From contig VGXV01000013.1 in NCBI GenBank assembly GCA_016873165.1, positions 1 to 64,000 on the forward strand: 64,000 nt of DNA. Direction: 5' to 3'. Made by a program: the position numbers and the translations under genes. Shown in pieces: positions 1 to 8,798 of this stretch. The DNA is from Planctomycetota bacterium. Its GTDB lineage: Bacteria > Planctomycetota > Brocadiia > Brocadiales > Brocadiaceae. The notes under the pieces are model-generated. The model was not told the DNA's origin and made no database searches. It saw only the letters and a program-made list of their open reading frames with translations. Each line of letters opens with the position of its first letter. Position 1 is the first letter of the stretch.

Positions 1-102
1 ACTGGTGCGGATTTCTATAATCCGTAACTAAAAAACCTGAAAATACGGGTGCGGTCAATGGAATGAATGCTTTTGGACATTATAATTTTTTCATTTAATA
101 AG

Positions 103-125
103 GCAAAAAATCTACGATTTTTTGC
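103..125. repeat. perfect 10-bp inverted repeat
   Basis: GCAAAAAATC and GATTTTTTGC form a perfect stem around a three-base loop. Because the stem itself carries A6/T6 runs, it could terminate transcription coming from left of the window, or be a protein site. No gene is visible at 1-183. Function unproven. Confidence 0.45.
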
Positions 126-183
126 TAGGGGAAATCTTTTTCGCTTGACAAAAGCCTTCTAATGGGTGACCCCATACCCAACT

Positions 184-228
184 CTCATAGCCCGGAGGCC
201 ACAGGTTCGAATCCTGTCCCCGCTACCA
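184..228 (+). pseudogene. 3' fragment of an initiator tRNA-Met (anticodon loop to CCA)
   Basis: From the anticodon loop (CTCATAG) to the encoded CCA this matches the complete initiator tRNA at 27058-27134 except for three bases. The 3' anticodon strand CCCGG, the T arm and the 3' acceptor strand CCCCGCT are all present. The bases before position 184 cannot form the 5' half of a tRNA, so the copy is truncated. Fragments starting in the anticodon loop are what tyrosine recombinases leave at an attachment site, so this could be an att scar of an element lying to the left. It is not expected to give a functional tRNA. Confidence 0.75.
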
Positions 229-233
229 ATAAA

Positions 234-266
234 AAAGGGATTGCAGTTCTTCTCTGCAATCCCTTT
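234..266 (-). terminator. hairpin terminator of the outer-membrane protein gene
   Basis: A perfect 13-bp stem (AAAGGGATTGCAG with CTGCAATCCCTTT) encloses a 7-base loop. Read on the minus strand it is followed by a T run, as expected for the end of the gene at 284-1615. The stem closely resembles the terminator behind the intact tRNA at 27143-27177, so the tRNA fragment and this hairpin probably belong to one duplicated unit. Confidence 0.7.
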
Positions 267-283
267 CGTCGTTATTATGTGAA

Positions 284-1615
284 TTAAAAACTTAATCCCA
301 ATCCCAGTGAAACGGTGTTTTTTGTTAAGTCTCCTGAACTAAAGGTATTGTCCAGTCGCTTGTATTTATAATCAAATTCGGCAAAACACCACTCTTTTAA
401 ATCATACTTTAAATTAAAGTCTACATTGAAACCGTCTACCCTTTCTGTGCCGCCCAGTTGTTCGTTCGATTCAAAAAAGTCCAGGTTGGAATATTGAAGA
501 TCAAGGAACCCTGTAAGACGTTTGAGTTCTCTCGTATACTTTATTCCGAATTTCGTGTTAAAGTAAGAATTGTTGTCCTCTTTACGTTCTTCTGTTACCC
601 CTCTTCCGCAGTATACGTCTATGGAAGAAAGGGGATTAATGTCATAGCGGTCCCCGAGCAATACCTCCCATCCTTCAAAATTTTCGTAACGGCTGTTTTT
701 CCTGTAGTCAGTGATTTTGTATTTTGTCGTTAAATATATTTCGTTTCTCTTATTTATATTCCATGTTACGCCAAATGGTATTTCCTGCAATGTGTTATCC
801 TTGTCTTTGGCAATATCATACCGAAGGATGGAATAATCAAACCCGGATGTGACTATAACGGGCATATAAGGACATTCATATTCAAAACTTGCGCCGACGG
901 TATCGCGATTAAAATCATTCTGCTTAAATTGGCTTCGCTGATAACTCACATCGCGGTTAAAATAATGGATTGAAAAATCAAGATATGAAAAAAAATCGGG
1001 GAGATCAATGTCAATTCTGGCAATATTGGCGGTAATGTCTCTTCGGTCTCTGAAGACGTTTATCCCCTGATCTTCTATGGGAACATCAAGATCTACAACA
1101 TCTTCGGAAAACCTTCTTTGATAACCGGGAGGGATTACATATCGGCGTATTTGATCCATTAACTTCAGATTAAAATCGTTGGCAAAGTTAAATTCAACGT
1201 TGCCCGATAACGACTGGTTAACGTGATCCCTCTCCTGCACATGCCCGTATTCATAAATATCGGTTTTATAATTGAGGTTTGTTTTTATAAAATCGTAAAA
1301 AGGCGTATCGAGTTCAATCTTCGCTTTATGCAATGTATAAAAATCTTCAACCTCGTCTTGAGGGGCGTCAAATGTGTTATCGTCAAAGATTTCAGTTGCC
1401 TGGTATGATGGTTTAATTGCTACCGGACTAACCCGGATATTATCATGCAAAGCAGAAACATCTTCCATGAAGTTTGCAATACCGGAGGCAAGGGAATGTT
1501 CTTCCTCGCTGCTTGTGATGGTTTCTGTAGTTGGTTCTTCGCAGAAACCTGGTAGAGATTGCAATAGCATCAGGCAGATTATTATTAGTGGAGAATATTG
1601 TGGGAAAAGTCGCAA
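284..1615 (-). CDS. outer-membrane beta-barrel protein, function unknown
   Basis: The 443-residue protein begins with a Sec signal peptide (hydrophobic residues 9-24, ending GFCEE). The rest is built of alternating short amphipathic strands such as 'NVEFNFANDFNLKL' and 'KNTVSLGLGLSF', and it ends in phenylalanine, the usual C-terminal signature of proteins inserted by the BAM complex. Residues 28-90 are acidic and probably a periplasmic N-terminal segment. It resembles the broad putative beta-barrel (BBP2-like) group. No substrate can be inferred. It is a single gene with its own terminator; upstream 1616-1824 shows no second gene. Confidence 0.7.
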   Translation of the reverse strand: MRLFPQYSPLIIICLMLLQSLPGFCEEPTTETITSSEEEHSLASGIANFMEDVSALHDNIRVSPVAIKPSYQATEIFDDNTFDAPQDEVEDFYTLHKAKIELDTPFYDFIKTNLNYKTDIYEYGHVQERDHVNQSLSGNVEFNFANDFNLKLMDQIRRYVIPPGYQRRFSEDVVDLDVPIEDQGINVFRDRRDITANIARIDIDLPDFFSYLDFSIHYFNRDVSYQRSQFKQNDFNRDTVGASFEYECPYMPVIVTSGFDYSILRYDIAKDKDNTLQEIPFGVTWNINKRNEIYLTTKYKITDYRKNSRYENFEGWEVLLGDRYDINPLSSIDVYCGRGVTEERKEDNNSYFNTKFGIKYTRELKRLTGFLDLQYSNLDFFESNEQLGGTERVDGFNVDFNLKYDLKEWCFAEFDYKYKRLDNTFSSGDLTKNTVSLGLGLSF

Positions 1616-1824
1616 GTAATTTCTCTCTCCGTTTCATGGTTTCTTATACAATAACAATTTCTCAGACAAATGTTGTTATGTAAGAAGAATTGTAAACTAA
1701 TACAAAATAATTTGCAATTATGAAATTTTAAAAGAGTTATGTAGTGCAATGACTGGTGATAAAATCGTGAAACGGGCAGTTTGTCTTGTTCTACCAACAG
1801 ATGGTCAAAACCTTATATTTGCGA

Positions 1825-2622
1825 TTAAATATCTTTCAGCATGTCCATTATTTCAAGTGCATTTCGCGCCGCTTGTCCCGCATGGCAGTTGTTAAACATT
1901 ACAATGGTAGCAGGTACGTAATGATCAATAAAGGTAATATCTGAAAGAAAAGCGCGTAATTCTTCGGGGGTGTAGAGATAATCGTATCTTTCTTCTAATG
2001 AAGCCTTAAACCAGTTGCTGTTTCTGCCATGAAATCTGAAATATCCAAGGTTTGTTGTTATCGTAGGATTATACGGCATAAGTCCCCTCAATTTTGGTTC
2101 ATCAACAATGCAGTATCCGATCCCATGTTCTTTTAAAAAAGAAAGGCTGTTTTTGCTGTGCCAGGAAAAATTCCTGAATTCTATCACAAGCGGGATATCC
2201 TTTGTTTTTTCCTTAAAGAATAAGAGATAGTCATAGTTTTCCTTTGTCGGGTGAAAACTATACGGAAATTGGGCGAGGATGGCGGACAGCCTCCCTTCTT
2301 TTTGTAAAGGTTTTATTGCAAAGAGGAAATGGTCAAAAGCATCGTTGTTGTTGATCAATTTTCTTGTTCTCTTGTCACGTATTTCATGAGTAAGAGATTT
2401 GTGTGCTTTGACGGTAAATTCAAAATCCGGCGAGGTTTTTCTTATCATGCCTTCAAATGATTTCTGAGATGGGATGGCGTAATAGGTGGCGTTTATCTCC
2501 GTTATTTTGAATCCCAGTTCTCTTTCGTAAAACGGAAGCATGTCTCCTTTGGTTATGTGAGAAGGATAGGCAGTGCCTATCCAGTCGGGAAATGAAAAAC
2601 CGGAGGTACCTATTTTAATCAT
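1825..2622 (-). CDS. DUF72 (YecE-like) family protein
   Basis: The protein opens with 'MIKIGTSGFSFPDW' and has the DUF72 pattern: an early GTSG motif, 'EINATYYAIPS', 'FTVKAHKSLTHE' and the late 'YFRFHGRNSNW'. The family folds as a TIM barrel and its biochemical role is not firmly established. Length is about 265 residues, usual for the family. The reading frame stays open to 2664, but the added residues (MYLESFFCFACRYK) are unlike the family, so I place the start at 2622. No strong ribosome-binding site is visible for either start. Confidence 0.85.
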   Translation of the reverse strand: MIKIGTSGFSFPDWIGTAYPSHITKGDMLPFYERELGFKITEINATYYAIPSQKSFEGMIRKTSPDFEFTVKAHKSLTHEIRDKRTRKLINNNDAFDHFLFAIKPLQKEGRLSAILAQFPYSFHPTKENYDYLLFFKEKTKDIPLVIEFRNFSWHSKNSLSFLKEHGIGYCIVDEPKLRGLMPYNPTITTNLGYFRFHGRNSNWFKASLEERYDYLYTPEELRAFLSDITFIDHYVPATIVMFNNCHAGQAARNALEIMDMLKDI

Positions 2623-2729
2623 TTTATAACGACAGGCGAAACAAAAAAACGATTCAAGATACATGATAGCACGATCCGTAATGCCTGATGCATATGATCT
2701 TTCCTGCTGACAGCAGAAAGTAATTTTAC

Positions 2730-2764
2730 ATCGTGTATCGTGTATCGTGTATCACGAATCGTGC
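2730..2764 (+). repeat. heptanucleotide tandem repeat
   Basis: Five units of period 7 lie between the DUF72 gene and the transketolase stop: ATCGTGT three times, then ATCACGA and ATCGTGC. It looks like a short slippage-prone tandem array. No function is visible. Confidence 0.6.
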
Positions 2765-2785
2765 ATCATAATTAATTATCCGTAC

Positions 2786-4798
2786 TTAAATTCCCCACTT
2801 TTTCTTTATTTCGGTTAAAATATTTTGTGTGGTGAATCCAAAGTGTTCCGCAAGGGTCTTTGCGGGCGCTGATGCGCCGAATTGATCAATTCCGATGATA
2901 AGACCGTCACGGCCCACAAATTCATACCAGCTTCCCTTTGCCGCAGCCTCGATGGCGACACGTTTGGCACACGATGAAGGGAGAATAGTGTTTTTGTATG
3001 ATTCTGAACTCTCCCTGAATAATTCAAAACAAGGAACGCTTACAAGACGGGCAGCGATGCCCTTTTCCTGTAATTTCAGTGTGGCTTCAAGCGCAATTGA
3101 TACCTCTGATCCCGATGCCATGAGAATTATGTCAGGAGCGCCTTTGGAATCCTTTAATGTGTAAGCGCCATGTTTTAATCCTTCTGAAGAAGAATATGCC
3201 GTACGATTAATTACCGGAAGGTTTTGCCGCGTAAGAATAAGGGCAGTCGGGCCGGTTTTGCGGTTGAGAGCCGCCACCCATGCCGATGCCGTTTCGGTTG
3301 CGTCCGATGGCCTTATTACCAGCAGGTTTGGAATGAGCCTTAGCGAAGGCACATGTTCAATTGGCTGATGGGTCGGGCCGTCTTCTCCGAGAAATATGCT
3401 GTCATGAGTAAATACATAAATTACCTGAAGTTTCATTAACGCGGCGAGCCTGATGGAAGGCCGCATATAATCCGAGAAGGTAAGGAATGTGGAGCCATGA
3501 GGAATAATGCCGCCATAAAGGACCATTCCGTTGAGTATGGCACCCATAGCGTGTTCCCTTATGCCGAAATGAATATTTTTCCCTTCAAATGAGTTTTTGC
3601 TGAGGGCAGGTGATCCCTTGATAAATGTTTTGGTGGAAGGATGAAGATCGGCAGAGCCTCCGATGAGAGAGGGCAATTGCTGCGCGATCACCTGCATCAT
3701 ATCCCCGGAGGCAGCCCTGGTTGCAATGGAATCTTTTTTAATCGTTTCAAGCAGTTTCGATTCCAGGTTGCCGGGGATTTCTTTCTTCATGTAAGCGTTC
3801 CACAGACTGGAAAAATTCTGATCTTCTTTTGAGCGGGTTTTAAAGGTATTTTGCCAATTATCATAAACCCCTTTCAGCTCTTTTACGCGTTCCGCGCAGA
3901 GTTTCTTTACTTCATCCGGAATGTAAAAAGGCGGATTTTTAGACCAACCGATATTTTCCCTGGTCAATTTAAGCTCTTTTTCTCCCAGGGGTTCTCCGTG
4001 AACACCCGCAGTGTCTTGTTTATTTGGGCTTCCTTTTCCAATGTGGGTTGTTGCGATAATAAGCGATGGTTTTTCTTTTTCATTCTGTGCGGCTTGTATG
4101 GCCTTTACAATTTCACTGTGATTATGCCCGTCAATTTTAAAAACCCTCCACGAGTACGCTTCAAATCGTTTTGCCACGTCTTCTGTAAAAGCAAGGGATG
4201 TGCTTCCTTCTATCGTGATATGATTGTTGTCGTAGATATAGATAATGTTAGAGAGTCCAAGGTGTCCTGCAATGGAAGCAGCCTCGGAGGAAATTCCCTC
4301 CATCAAATCGCCGTCGCTTACCACTCCGTAAATGGTGTGATCGATAATTTTGCTGCCATTTTTATTAAACCGTTCGGTGAATAACCTTTCTGCGATTGCC
4401 ATTCCCACACCATTTGCAAATCCTTGGCCCAAAGGGCCGGTGGTGACTTCCACACCGGCAGTATGGCCGTATTCAGGGTGTCCAGGAGTTTTGCTGTTCA
4501 TCTGCCTGAATTGTTTGATTTCATCCAGTGGCAGATCATACCCAAAGAGGTGAAGCAGGGAGTAGAGCAGCATCGAGCCGTGTCCTGCGGAGAGGATAAA
4601 CCGGTCCCGGTTAGGCCAATGCGGATCCTTTGGGTTAAATCGTAAAAACTGCATCCAGAGAACAAAAGCAACGTCCGCGAATCCCATTGGTAATCCGGGG
4701 TGTCCTGATTCTGCCTTTTCAACTGCATCGGCAGAAAGCATCTTTAATGTATTGACTGCAAGTTCAGCTTTTTCTTTTTCTATAGCGCTTATTTCCAT
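2786..4798 (-). CDS. tkt: transketolase
   Basis: Full-length (670 residues) thiamine-diphosphate enzyme that moves two-carbon ketol units in the non-oxidative pentose phosphate pathway. Visible motifs: '[15 protein letters not shown]' near residue 32, the cofactor motif 'GDGDLMEG' near 163, 'TGPLGQGF' near 120, and in the second half '[12 protein letters not shown]' with 'RPSDATET'. The start codon follows the proC stop directly (TAA at 4799-4801 on the minus strand), so the two are probably translated as one unit. Confidence 0.97.
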   Translation of the reverse strand: MEISAIEKEKAELAVNTLKMLSADAVEKAESGHPGLPMGFADVAFVLWMQFLRFNPKDPHWPNRDRFILSAGHGSMLLYSLLHLFGYDLPLDEIKQFRQMNSKTPGHPEYGHTAGVEVTTGPLGQGFANGVGMAIAERLFTERFNKNGSKIIDHTIYGVVSDGDLMEGISSEAASIAGHLGLSNIIYIYDNNHITIEGSTSLAFTEDVAKRFEAYSWRVFKIDGHNHSEIVKAIQAAQNEKEKPSLIIATTHIGKGSPNKQDTAGVHGEPLGEKELKLTRENIGWSKNPPFYIPDEVKKLCAERVKELKGVYDNWQNTFKTRSKEDQNFSSLWNAYMKKEIPGNLESKLLETIKKDSIATRAASGDMMQVIAQQLPSLIGGSADLHPSTKTFIKGSPALSKNSFEGKNIHFGIREHAMGAILNGMVLYGGIIPHGSTFLTFSDYMRPSIRLAALMKLQVIYVFTHDSIFLGEDGPTHQPIEHVPSLRLIPNLLVIRPSDATETASAWVAALNRKTGPTALILTRQNLPVINRTAYSSSEGLKHGAYTLKDSKGAPDIILMASGSEVSIALEATLKLQEKGIAARLVSVPCFELFRESSESYKNTILPSSCAKRVAIEAAAKGSWYEFVGRDGLIIGIDQFGASAPAKTLAEHFGFTTQNILTEIKKKWGI

Positions 4799-5614
4799 TT
4801 ATAACAGTTCTCCCAATTTTTTAGATTTTAATGCGGCGGATTCTACTGCGTTAATAATGGCAGCGCGCAATCCACCTTCTTCCAGTTTGCTTATTCCTTC
4901 AATAGTTGTTCCTCCTGGCGAGGCAACGGCATCTTTTAGCTGCGCGGGATGTTGTCCGGTTTCCAGCACCATTTTCGCTGCGCCCAATACCGTCTGCGCC
5001 GCAAGGGTAGTTGCTATTTCCCGTGGAAGCCCCATTTTTAGGCCTCCGTCAGATAAGGCTTCGATAAACATATATACATAGGCAGGCCCGCTCCCGCTCA
5101 GTCCTGTCACCGCATCCAGATATTTTTCCTCAAGCCGGAAAACCTTTCCAACGGCGTTAAATATGTTGTATGCCAGTTTCCCATCGTTTTCCGTCGCATG
5201 CTTTCCTAATGCGAAGGCAGTTGCCGAAGAGGCGATCAAACAGGGAGTGTTAGGCATGACTCTTATAATACGAACATTTTCCTGGAGTTTTGATTCTATA
5301 TAACGTAGAGGAATACCGGCTGCAATTGATATAACCAGGTGGCGGGGCATGATGTCTTTTTTCATATCATTAAGCGCTTCTCCAAGAATTTGCGGTTTTA
5401 CCGCAAGAATAATAATATCTGCAAAAGCAGTAACATCATGATTGTTTTGTGTGGTTTGTATGCCGGTTTCTTCTTTTAAAAGACGGCATCGTTCTGAGAG
5501 GACATCGCTTGCAATCATATTATTGCCATTGCTAAGGCCGGCTTTAATAATGCCTTTGCAAAGGGCCTCCGCCATTTTACCGCCGCCAATAAAACCGATC
5601 TTTTCTTTTAACAT
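4799..5614 (-). CDS. proC: pyrroline-5-carboxylate reductase
   Basis: NAD(P)H-dependent last step of proline synthesis. The N-terminal Rossmann motif 'IGFIGGGKMAEAL', 'RVMPNTPC' and the C-terminal 'SGSGPAYVYMFIEALSDGG' region are all present. I start it at 5614 because AGGAAA lies about eight bases upstream of that ATG. The frame is open to 5644, which would add ten residues before the conserved start. It is upstream of tkt with no gap. Confidence 0.95.
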   Translation of the reverse strand: MLKEKIGFIGGGKMAEALCKGIIKAGLSNGNNMIASDVLSERCRLLKEETGIQTTQNNHDVTAFADIIILAVKPQILGEALNDMKKDIMPRHLVISIAAGIPLRYIESKLQENVRIIRVMPNTPCLIASSATAFALGKHATENDGKLAYNIFNAVGKVFRLEEKYLDAVTGLSGSGPAYVYMFIEALSDGGLKMGLPREIATTLAAQTVLGAAKMVLETGQHPAQLKDAVASPGGTTIEGISKLEEGGLRAAIINAVESAALKSKKLGELL

Positions 5615-5971
5615 TGTGTATTTCCTGAATAGGTTGGTTTTCATTCATAATCTTTTGCTGGATTATATCTCAGAATAAAAAAAGATCAAGCATGGATTAT
5701 TGTATATTACGGAATAAAGAGGGAAGATATTTTCGAAACGAATCTTTCCCCTTGAAGGTGTTGATTCACCAAGATAGACAGTATTTATACGATAACGAAA
5801 TTATTTCGTTCGGCTTTCCTCGTTTGAGAGTAATTTCCGAAAAAATTTCAATACTCTTCTATTTCTTAAATGTTTTAAAGGAAATTTTAAAGGCATGAAT
5901 AAAAAATAATAAAGCCTTTAATTATTTAATAATGGATAGTTACGAAATATAATAAATTATTTACCATTATG
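5615..5971. other. intergenic, upstream of the protoglobin promoter
   Basis: AT-rich DNA between divergently transcribed proC and the protoglobin gene. A 68-codon open frame at 5692-5898 has no recognisable domain or ribosome-binding site and I do not call it a gene. The stretch may hold enhancer sites for the sigma-54-type promoter at 5972, but no clear repeated operator is visible. Confidence 0.5.
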
Positions 5972-5987
5972 TGGCACAATGGTTGCT
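5972..5987 (+). promoter_or_regulatory. sigma-54 (RpoN) -24/-12 promoter
   Basis: TGGCAC, five bases, then TTGCT. The invariant GG and GC are separated by exactly ten bases, as in the RpoN consensus. Transcription would start near 5998 and read into the protoglobin gene at 6144. RpoN promoters need an activating AAA+ enhancer-binding protein, so the gene is probably tightly controlled. Confidence 0.7.
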
Positions 5988-6045
5988 AATTACAAGAGCA
6001 ACGAAAATTAACAGTATAAAATTTTAGAAAAAAAAGGATGTAGGA

Positions 6046-6174
6046 ATGAAGAAAGGAGGTAAAAAACAGAATATAGTTGTCTGGCATTTTGAATTACCTA
6101 TTGGGAATAATTTTTTTGACTTATTAAGAAGGAGTGTTACTAAATGGCAACAGCAATGGCAGAAGCGTGGATGA
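6046..6174 (+). CDS. possible 42-residue leader peptide
   Basis: An ATG at 6046 opens a 42-codon frame beginning MKKGGKKQNIVVWHF. It lies wholly downstream of the predicted transcription start and ends inside the protoglobin coding sequence in another frame. 'GGATGTAGGA' precedes the ATG. It could be a translated leader or chance; nothing in the sequence identifies a function. Confidence 0.25.
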   Translation: MKKGGKKQNIVVWHFELPIGNNFFDLLRRSVTKWQQQWQKRG

Positions 6175-6803
6175 AGACTTTTCCGATGGAAGCAAAAACT
6201 AAAAAATCAACAGGGAAGCCAATCCCTATCCTGGATGTTCCGGCATTCAATAAAGCATGGAATATTTATCGGGATACCAGCATGGACATAATGAAGCGTT
6301 TTGAGTATATGTCGAATTGTCTGAATTTCACTGACAAAGATACGGCGGCAATTAAGCAATCGGTTGAGGAATTTGTAGCGCCAAATCTGGAGAAAATTCT
6401 TGATCATATCTACTGGGAAAAACTGATCAATGATCCATGGCTTTCACGATGGTTTATGGACGATACAGGCAAAATTTCCAATGAATATGTAAAGGTAAGA
6501 AGGGCCAGACAAAAGATATTTATCCTGAAAATTGTTGAATGCAAGTGGGACGAGGAATTCTGGAATTATGTGAGATGGGTCGGAGCTGTGCACGTTCCGA
6601 TTTTTGGAAATGAGGATTTGTATATTCCCATGAGGCTGAATATTGCGCTCTGGGGTTATATCCACCAATACTTGTTTAACCTTTTGGCAGAAGCATACAA
6701 GAACGAACCTGAAAAGTTGCAGAAATTTACGACTGCATGGACGAAGCTATTCTGGCTGATAATCGATGTGTATCACATTGATTATTTTGCACCCTGGATG
6801 TAA
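6144..6803 (+). CDS. protoglobin-family haem protein
   Basis: 219-residue single-domain globin of the protoglobin/sensor-globin type. The helical core runs from about residue 35 to 215. His150 in 'WVGAVHVPIFG' lies where the F8 proximal histidine of protoglobins sits, followed by the G-H helix region 'MRLNIALWGYIHQYLF'. No output domain is attached, so it is a stand-alone globin rather than a globin-coupled sensor. A strong AAGGAG site precedes the ATG. Binding of O2, NO or CO is known for the family. In an anammox cell, NO handling is an attractive guess only. It is expressed from a probable sigma-54 promoter and followed by a terminator at 6962. Confidence 0.8.
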   Translation: MATAMAEAWMKTFPMEAKTKKSTGKPIPILDVPAFNKAWNIYRDTSMDIMKRFEYMSNCLNFTDKDTAAIKQSVEEFVAPNLEKILDHIYWEKLINDPWLSRWFMDDTGKISNEYVKVRRARQKIFILKIVECKWDEEFWNYVRWVGAVHVPIFGNEDLYIPMRLNIALWGYIHQYLFNLLAEAYKNEPEKLQKFTTAWTKLFWLIIDVYHIDYFAPWM

Positions 6804-6961
6804 TGTGTGATGATCATCAGTGCAGGAGAAATGTGTGTATCATTCTATGCAGTGGGTTCTTTTGGGATTATTTCTTTGATAAATCTTGAAATTTCCTAAC
6901 CAAAAACTTGTTTTGTGCGTATACCAAAATGCGGCATCTTAGTTTTGGTTACTGATATAGT

Positions 6962-7012
6962 GACATACCATTTGCGATCTGTTTCGGTTGCAAATGGTAT
7001 GTCCGTTTCTTT
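6962..7012 (+). terminator. probable rho-independent terminator after the protoglobin gene
   Basis: GACATACCATTTGC and GCAAATGGTATGTC form a perfect 14-bp stem with a 14-base loop, followed by CGTTTCTTT. It lies about 160 bases beyond the protoglobin stop. The interval 6804-6961 holds no gene. Confidence 0.65.
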
Positions 7013-7064
7013 ATACACAATTATTGATACATACCCCATGCTTAACTCGTTCCAACTAATCTGA

Positions 7065-7091
7065 GGAAAGCAGGAAATTCAGGAAGATCGG
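7065..7091 (+). repeat. 27-bp dispersed repeat, copy 1
   Basis: GGAAAGCAGGAAATTCAGGA and the seven following bases recur in the same orientation, with a few mismatches, at 9561-9587. The two copies bracket the accessory block 7.1-9.6 kb. The second copy lies right beside the RAYT element. Confidence 0.6.
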
Positions 7092-7150
7092 GTTTTTAAT
7101 TTCCTGTGATTCTTGCCTTCCTAATGCATCCGATATCATCCATTACAGGT

Positions 7151-7774
7151 CTAAGATTTCAGTGACTTTATTTTATCTCTCAATAATGCAGCCTTTTCAT
7201 AGTCTTCGTTACTTATGGCATTTTTTAGCTCGAGCTCAAGTTCTTCAATAGAAAGGTTCGAACTTTTGAAAATATCCATAATTTTAGCGGTAGGTTCGCT
7301 GCTGTATTTCCTGCATTCATTGATAAAATCGGGAAAATGTTTCTTTAAAAATTCTATAAATCTTTTGTAAGTAAAATAACCAAAAATCAAAACATCCAAA
7401 CTTTCTTTTGTATCAAAAAGATCAGTATTTATTGATTTGCCCTGTTCAAAAAAATCTTTCAACCCGGCTTCAATTAAATCGTATTTATTGTCGCACCTAA
7501 TGCTTGATTGAAAAAAAAATTTACCATTTAAACGCACATTATCAGGTAAATATTCCAGACATTTCTCATATGTAACTCTTTTATTGTATCTGATTTCTAA
7601 AATATATTCACCCTTGGAAAAGATTAAATTATCATAGGTCAGCCAGCTTTTGAAATCTACTTCATAGTGTTCAAAATTTCCTTCCCATTTGAAGACTTCG
7701 AATTGTTTATCAAAGCTTGTCCTGGCTTTAATATTGCTATCAATCACAGAAATTGCATTTGTTTTTTTATTCAT
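7151..7774 (-). CDS. protein with C-terminal UVR domain
   Basis: 207 residues. The last 35 form a UVR (UvrB/UvrC interaction) motif: 'ISNEDYEKAALLRDKIKSLK', preceded by an acidic helix. The first 170 residues are not recognised; they are mostly charged beta/alpha sequence without membrane segments. UVR motifs occur outside repair proteins as well (Clp and McsA partners, for example), so excision repair is not implied. Its ATG overlaps the stop of a small upstream frame at 7771. Confidence 0.6.
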   Translation of the reverse strand: MNKKTNAISVIDSNIKARTSFDKQFEVFKWEGNFEHYEVDFKSWLTYDNLIFSKGEYILEIRYNKRVTYEKCLEYLPDNVRLNGKFFFQSSIRCDNKYDLIEAGLKDFFEQGKSINTDLFDTKESLDVLIFGYFTYKRFIEFLKKHFPDFINECRKYSSEPTAKIMDIFKSSNLSIEELELELKNAISNEDYEKAALLRDKIKSLKS

Positions 7775-7953
7775 ATATAGAAGATATACCTTTCCTTCAG
7801 TTTTTCGCGTAGGCTTTTAGTAAATTTTCTAAAACCATAAAAAAAGTCAGGGTTAACATTTATTTTTCCTTCGAAAATATAAATCCAAAAGCGTATGTAG
7901 GGCATGGCGCTGCCTGCCGGATAAAACACATTCCGTTTCATACAATCATACAT
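7771..7953 (-). CDS. small hypothetical protein
   Basis: A 60-codon frame whose TGA overlaps the ATG of the UVR-domain gene, the usual sign of translational coupling. The sequence is basic and aromatic (for example 'RFWIYIFEGKINVNPDFFYG'). An inner ATG gives a start at MKRNVFY. No domain is recognised. It is kept because of the stop/start overlap alone. Confidence 0.35.
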   Translation of the reverse strand: MYDCMKRNVFYPAGSAMPYIRFWIYIFEGKINVNPDFFYGFRKFTKSLREKLKERYIFYI

Positions 7954-8069
7954 TCCAATTACTTCCGGATTCTCAAACAGTCACGGATACCTGCCTGACG
8001 ACAAATATGGAGGTTGTCAATTGAAATATGAAGGCCTGGCCCCCTGCTTTCTGTTGCCCCCCCTGCTTT

Positions 8070-8306
8070 TTACCTGGTTGGTTTTACGGTCAGTTCAGGA
8101 ACGTGATCGTCTTCGTATTTTTCAATCAATACGCCAATTACTTCCATCAACGATGCCAAAGGATGATTTTCATCCTCACCTACTACGTCGATCAATGTAT
8201 CAAGCAGGGCGACAAGCCGTTGGTACTCTGGCTCGCTATGAGGGACAAACACCACAGGCGCCAACATCGGCCAGATATCCTCAGCAGTTTTAATTTCCGT
8301 TACCAT
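8070..8306 (-). CDS. HigA-like antitoxin, short form
   Basis: 78 residues, starting 'MVTEIKTAEDIW' and containing 'YQRLVALLDTLID', 'EDENHPLASLMEVIGVLI' and 'KYEDDHVPEL', the N-terminal half of COG5499/HigA-type antitoxins. The DNA-binding helix-turn-helix half normal for longer members is absent: the frame stops after VKPTR. A clear AAGGAG site lies inside the end of the broken toxin gene, four bases from the next codon block, so the antitoxin can still be translated. The cognate toxin frame (8310-8597) is destroyed. Confidence 0.65.
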   Translation of the reverse strand: MVTEIKTAEDIWPMLAPVVFVPHSEPEYQRLVALLDTLIDVVGEDENHPLASLMEVIGVLIEKYEDDHVPELTVKPTR

Positions 8307-8309
8307 GAT

Positions 8310-8597
8310 TTACTCCTTCCATTTGCCCTTGCCATACGCTTCGTGGGTCAATACCGCACGAATGTAGACCTTCTGTCGGTATAATGAACGGCGGCAATCA
8401 AACGCACCTTACCGCCACCAATATTGAAAACGGTCAATTTGCCCACTTGGTCAGCGCAGGGAAAAGTCGTACGCAATTTATAACAAAGGACGAAACTTTC
8501 CCGTTTTCATCAATCTCTACCAGTGATGAAGCGCCGCTTGGGCATTCGGATGCTTCTCCGCAAACTCATTCAACCGTTTCCGCGTAATAATGTGCAT
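8310..8597 (-). pseudogene. decayed HigB-type mRNA interferase toxin
   Basis: Translation from the ATG at 8597 gives 'MHIITRKRLNEFAEKHP', the canonical HigB start, then an in-frame TAG after HHW. The middle continues in another frame ('ADQVGKLTVFNIGGGKVRL', the family core), and the original frame resumes with 'QKVYIRAVLTHEAYGKGKW'. One nonsense mutation plus two compensating indels therefore kill the toxin. Total length still equals an intact HigB gene (95 codons). It directly precedes the antitoxin, the usual higBA order. Confidence 0.8.
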
Positions 8598-8631
8598 TAG
8601 CCATCCCCACTTAGTTCAAAGAATGTCGGGT

Positions 8632-8680
8632 TTCGCTTCGAGCGTACCTCAATCCAACCTGGCTTAATATTTAAGATGCG
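8632..8680 (+). repeat. degenerate dispersed palindromic repeat
   Basis: GTCGGGTTTCGCTTC... CAATCCAACCT resembles, imperfectly, the sequence at 54246-54285 (GTTGAGTTTCACTTTCGTTC ... AATCCAACCT). Both look like worn members of a REP-like hairpin family with GGTTGG/AAACC arms. No function is evident. Confidence 0.4.
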
Positions 8681-8798
8681 ACCCCAAGTCCTCTCTCCTT
8701 ACTATTGCGCTCGCCACTGCAAAACTGCTGTGGAAAGTCCCTTCCAACCGAAAAACGAAAGAACCTGCCTTTTCAAAGAAACGTATCTGTATCTTTTT

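Noticed and set aside
5692-5898. 68-codon plus-strand gene
   Set aside because: No ribosome-binding site, no recognisable family, and AT-rich composition like surrounding intergenic DNA.
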